Shown in pieces: positions 60,671-64,000 of a stretch of 64,000 nt of DNA. The first letter of the stretch is position 1. Every line of letters starts with the position of its first letter. A program made the translations under genes and the position numbers. The notes beneath the pieces were generated by a model. The model searched no databases. It was not told the DNA's origin and saw only the letters and a program-made list of their open reading frames with translations. The stretch comes from Petaurus breviceps papuanus. Its lineage: Eukaryota; Chordata; Mammalia; Diprotodontia; Petauridae. Location of the stretch: NCBI GenBank assembly GCA_028583685.1, contig JAMXIF010000042.1:24909388-24973387 (forward strand), in the 5' to 3' direction.

Positions 60671-63600
60671 TAAATGGAGATAATGGAGATGAACACATCC
60701 TCCTGGAATTCATGAAAACATTAAGAAAGGGAGCACACAATTTTTTTTTGAGGAGGTATTGTTGGTCTCAACACAGTTACAATGAGCATAAACAAAACTG
60801 CAGGGAGGATGTTGATTAAAATAAATTTTATAGTCCTTTAAAATCTACTCTATAAAGCAGGACCCCATTTGAAGGGCAGCAATGTGGTAATTACCATTTA
60901 CTCTTATCTGTTCATTTAAATAGTATATCTATTTGGCCACACTTTGTAAACGATTAGTTCATGTTGCTATAGGTATGTGAAAAGAATAAAGCAACATTTT
61001 ATTCCTTATTTTTTTTTTCTTGCCAAGGAGTTATAATTAGACTTTAAAACTCAATCAGATAGCCTTTCCCTCCTTCCCTCCTCAGCTTGTTCCGAATGAG
61101 TGAGTGAATCATTGATAACCAAAGGGATTTGTAGACATAAACCAAGATGACAGGCAATGTAAAAATCTACCAAGCTAACCAACAGATCTGTCCATTATTT
61201 TACAATTATGCTACTTATATTGATATAATGTAAAACTCAGCTAAGCATCGGAATTGGATCCTGCCCATCTCAGCTGATTTAGAATTTTTACTTATAATTT
61301 TATGGAAATGTAATGTTTTTTTTTATGAAAGCACTTAGTATTCTTAAAAATAAAATGCTGCTGCTGTGTTTTTGTGGTTTCACTGTTTCTCTTCGATATT
61401 CCCCTACAATTTTATCTTTGAGTTATATCGATTCACAGGATGGGGAATTTTGAGAGGGTGCCTTTTAACCCTGGTAGATTTTTGACCTGCCTTTGATTAA
61501 AATGAGTTTACTGGCTTGGCTTTCAAACCTCCTTTGATTATACAGCTTTTGTTCCCCGAAAGAGAGACAGGACACCCTGGTTCCTCAGGCAGATGTCAGG
61601 CCTCTGATTTGCATTTCATGAAAGCCACTTGTGAAAGCAGAGCAAAGGCTCTGATTGACAAACAGTCACCGTGGCTTCTCGTCATCATGCCCTCCTAGGC
61701 TGGCATCCTAGGCTTGGCCTGCCAAGTTCTCTCCATAACATTATCATGCTGCTGCCCTTCAACAAAATCCAAGAAATCTTTGAGACCAAGAATGAGGGTA
61801 AATGATTTATTTCTTCCATTATCTTTTGATTTGACAACAAAACCCAGAGAGTAAAAATAGAGTAGCTGAAACGAACATATTCTACATCAATAGACGTACC
61901 CTGATGACTGACTTTGTGAAGGTACACAATAATGCAGCACTAGCAGAGGCACAATAGGGAAATCTACTCAAGATAAAAATAACTACTGTTAGCATATAAT
62001 GAGATGAATGAAGCTGAGATCCAGAGTGGGGTTTTTTTATGTAATCCTCAACATGTAAATAATCAAATCACACAGAAGCAAAAATTTTATTGAAATAGGG
62101 TCAATAGAAGTTTTCCATTGACATGGAGAAGTCAAAGTTAGACAATGAAAGGGAGGGAAGACAGGAGAGAAAACTCATTTACCTGCCATAAGCAGCATAT
62201 ATTTCCAGTGATATCTTGCATAAAAATACAACATGGAACAATGGAAAGATTGCTGGGGGCTCTGGCAGCAGAGGACCTGGTTACTTTGAATCAGCACTCA
62301 GGCTTGGCCAGTCCTTGCAAGGACTGAAAAGTGAGAGGGACGTGACAGAAGCAATTAAAAAACCAGTGGAGAGTAGCAGTATGAATACCTGTTTGTCACC
62401 TTCCTCAGATATTCCTATAGTGCTATCAATCTAATCCCCCAAAGAATCTCCCTTTGGATACATGTCCTCTAACACATTCTGCTCTAATTTTATTCAATCA
62501 CTTTCCCTCCCATCAAGACTGATGAAGATATCCTAATACTTTTTCTTCAATCAAAGTTGTTTCTAGCACTGTTGCTAACAGTGGTGCCCATTCCTTCCCC
62601 ATGGTGGGAACTCTCGTTCTTGTAGCAACCATTCTTGCCATAAACCTCGTGACCTTTTGTTAGACTGTGTGGCCACAGCCTATAAGGATGGAACATTTTC
62701 TGATCTGACTGCTCCCATAGTGGAACTGTCCTTTGTACTGCTGCTGCTGGCACCCCTTCTCTCCCCCATCAGACTATACTCTGTGTGACCATGGTCTCTC
62801 AACTCACTTCCATGATACACTAACATTTACAGAGGGGATTCCTGTTCAATATGTCAAAATGTGCCCTGTTTTCCCTTAGTAGGAATTGGATATTTTTTTG
62901 TCTGAGTGAGTTGGGGAGAAGTACTGCCATGGGAAGGAGTAAAAGGGGTGAGAAATGATGTTTGAGGTTATGCAAGATAAATTTTCCCTTTTACAACTTG
63001 GGCCCAGGCTATGGCCCTCAAAGGGTTCTAATTCCCAAAGTGAAATGCTTTATTATACATGATTGGGCTCCCAGGGTGAATCAAGGGACCTGCCTATGTA
63101 TCCTAAGGCTCTTTGCTTGCTAGGTGGCTAGGATCATGCTTGTACAAAGTGTAGCCATAGTTACTATAGGACTCATTGGCTTTCCTGCTGTTAGCTGGGA
63201 GTGGGGCATATTCAGGTAGCAGGTGATGACTGACCCACAATCCTGGAGTCGTTTTTAATCACCTGTGAAATTCATGGCTGTCACCTGGGACCCCACTCCA
63301 CATAAGCCATGTCAGTCTAGGTTGATGATTGACCTCTGAGGCCAACAATAGTTTCTCAATTTATAAAATAGATGCTTTCACTGGCTTTCACCTTAGTCTC
63401 TGGGCAGAGCCTCAGTCATGTCTGTGAGGTAAACCAGAATCTTGGCTTCAGAAAATGAAATCTTCTGGTTTTCATTTAGGGCTGTGTGAAGCTTGTCAGT
63501 TTTGTCCTGAGGTTGCTTTGATGAAATATCTTTTTTTCTTTCTTTTTTTTGGTCAGCTCTGTTTCATGCCTCAGAAGTTTTGTTTTGAGTATTGATTTGA

Positions 63601-64000
63601 TCCAAGGATTTTATTTGTAGTTTCAAAAAGATTCAGAAAACTTTACAGAATTTTTGGACAAATTTTTACCCATCTCCCCAACCAATTAAGGATTTTCTCA
63701 TTAATTTCTGGCCTAAGAAAGCTGGTGAGGTCAATGGAGTTTGGCATTAATTGGGCTTGGGATTGAATTCAGGGACCCTGGTACCTGCCTAGTAGACAGA
63801 ATACCTGAACTTCCAGCTGCCCCCAAATGACCGCTTTGCTTTTGGAGCGGCCACAGAAAAAATGTTCAGGACCTAGGACTGGGAATGGATGTACGTACTC
63901 ACTCTATTGCATACCTCGAACTAGCCTATTAATTACCATTGTAACCAATGTTTTGCTTAGAAAGAGTTGTTATATAATTTTTGCTAACTTGTTTATATAA
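60671..64000. other. 3.3 kb repeat-poor end of the window
   Basis: Only one MIR-like piece (62225-62310) is recognisable. Frames such as 61685-61927 (-), 62145-62434 (+) and 62547-62753 (-) have no domain, codon pattern or splice context I can support. A terminal exon or regulatory element cannot be excluded. Confidence 0.5.
62225..62310 (+). mobile_element. MIR-type SINE 5' part
   Basis: 'acaacatggaacaatggaaagattgctgggggctctggcagcagaggacctgg' is a worn tRNA head. Confidence 0.6.

Overview
The window looks like non-coding nuclear DNA from a marsupial (metatherian mammal). The evidence is the repeat set: CORE-SINEs of the MAR1, THER1 and MIR types, tRNA-headed SINEs of the WSINE/SINE1 type with A-rich tails, marsupial-type L1 and half-L1 (HAL1) LINEs, several RTE-clade LINEs including a BovB-like one, L2 and L3/CR1 remnants, and a CpG-poor, AT-rich background. 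The species cannot be fixed from the sequence alone. I could support no host protein-coding exon, no functional tRNA, rRNA or small RNA gene, no CRISPR array and no bacterial-type feature. The longest open frames are chance frames or decayed transposon coding sequence. The window is most simply intergenic or deep-intronic DNA.

Layout. 1-9.4 kb: MAR1, MIR and THER1 SINEs, two L1 3' fragments, long (TG)n runs, and an exact 49-bp tandem duplication at 5.2 kb. 9.5-10.05 kb: a solo LTR with a 5-bp target-site duplication (TSD). 10.1-17.4 kb: SINEs, a long repeat with an RTE-like tail at 12.4-13.0 kb, a gap inside a 45-bp tandem repeat at 14.0 kb, and a MAR1 inserted in a MIR at 14.8-15.2 kb. 17.96-19.17 kb: a possible second LTR with an exact 48-bp internal duplication. 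20-25 kb: an L1 inserted in a MIR, then a long L2 remnant. 25.3-33.1 kb: three LINE copies of two RTE-like kinds, one with an inverted 5' segment, plus an unidentified short repeat present three times. 33-40 kb: SINE, L1, L3/CR1 and BovB-like fragments. 40.25-42.88 kb: a complete-looking HAL1 with TSDs. 43-52 kb: sparse old repeats and the longest repeat-poor stretch (48.3-50.4 kb). 52.3-59.5 kb: a full-length but coding-dead L1 with TSDs, its ORF2 split by a 419-bp mariner-type element just after the FADD catalytic box. 59.5-64 kb: a few SINEs, an RTE fragment, then about 3.3 kb with almost nothing recognisable.

The elements form LINE/SINE pairs that can be read directly here: L1 with the A-tailed SINEs, L2 with MIR/THER1, BovB-like RTE with MAR1, and a second RTE-like LINE with the 12.4-kb repeat. 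I found no convincing undescribed biological system. The most useful leads are the short three-copy repeat at 28.7/30.4/30.8 kb, the LTR-like block at 18-19 kb, the CpG-rich mariner-type MITE, and the twin-primed RTE-like copy.
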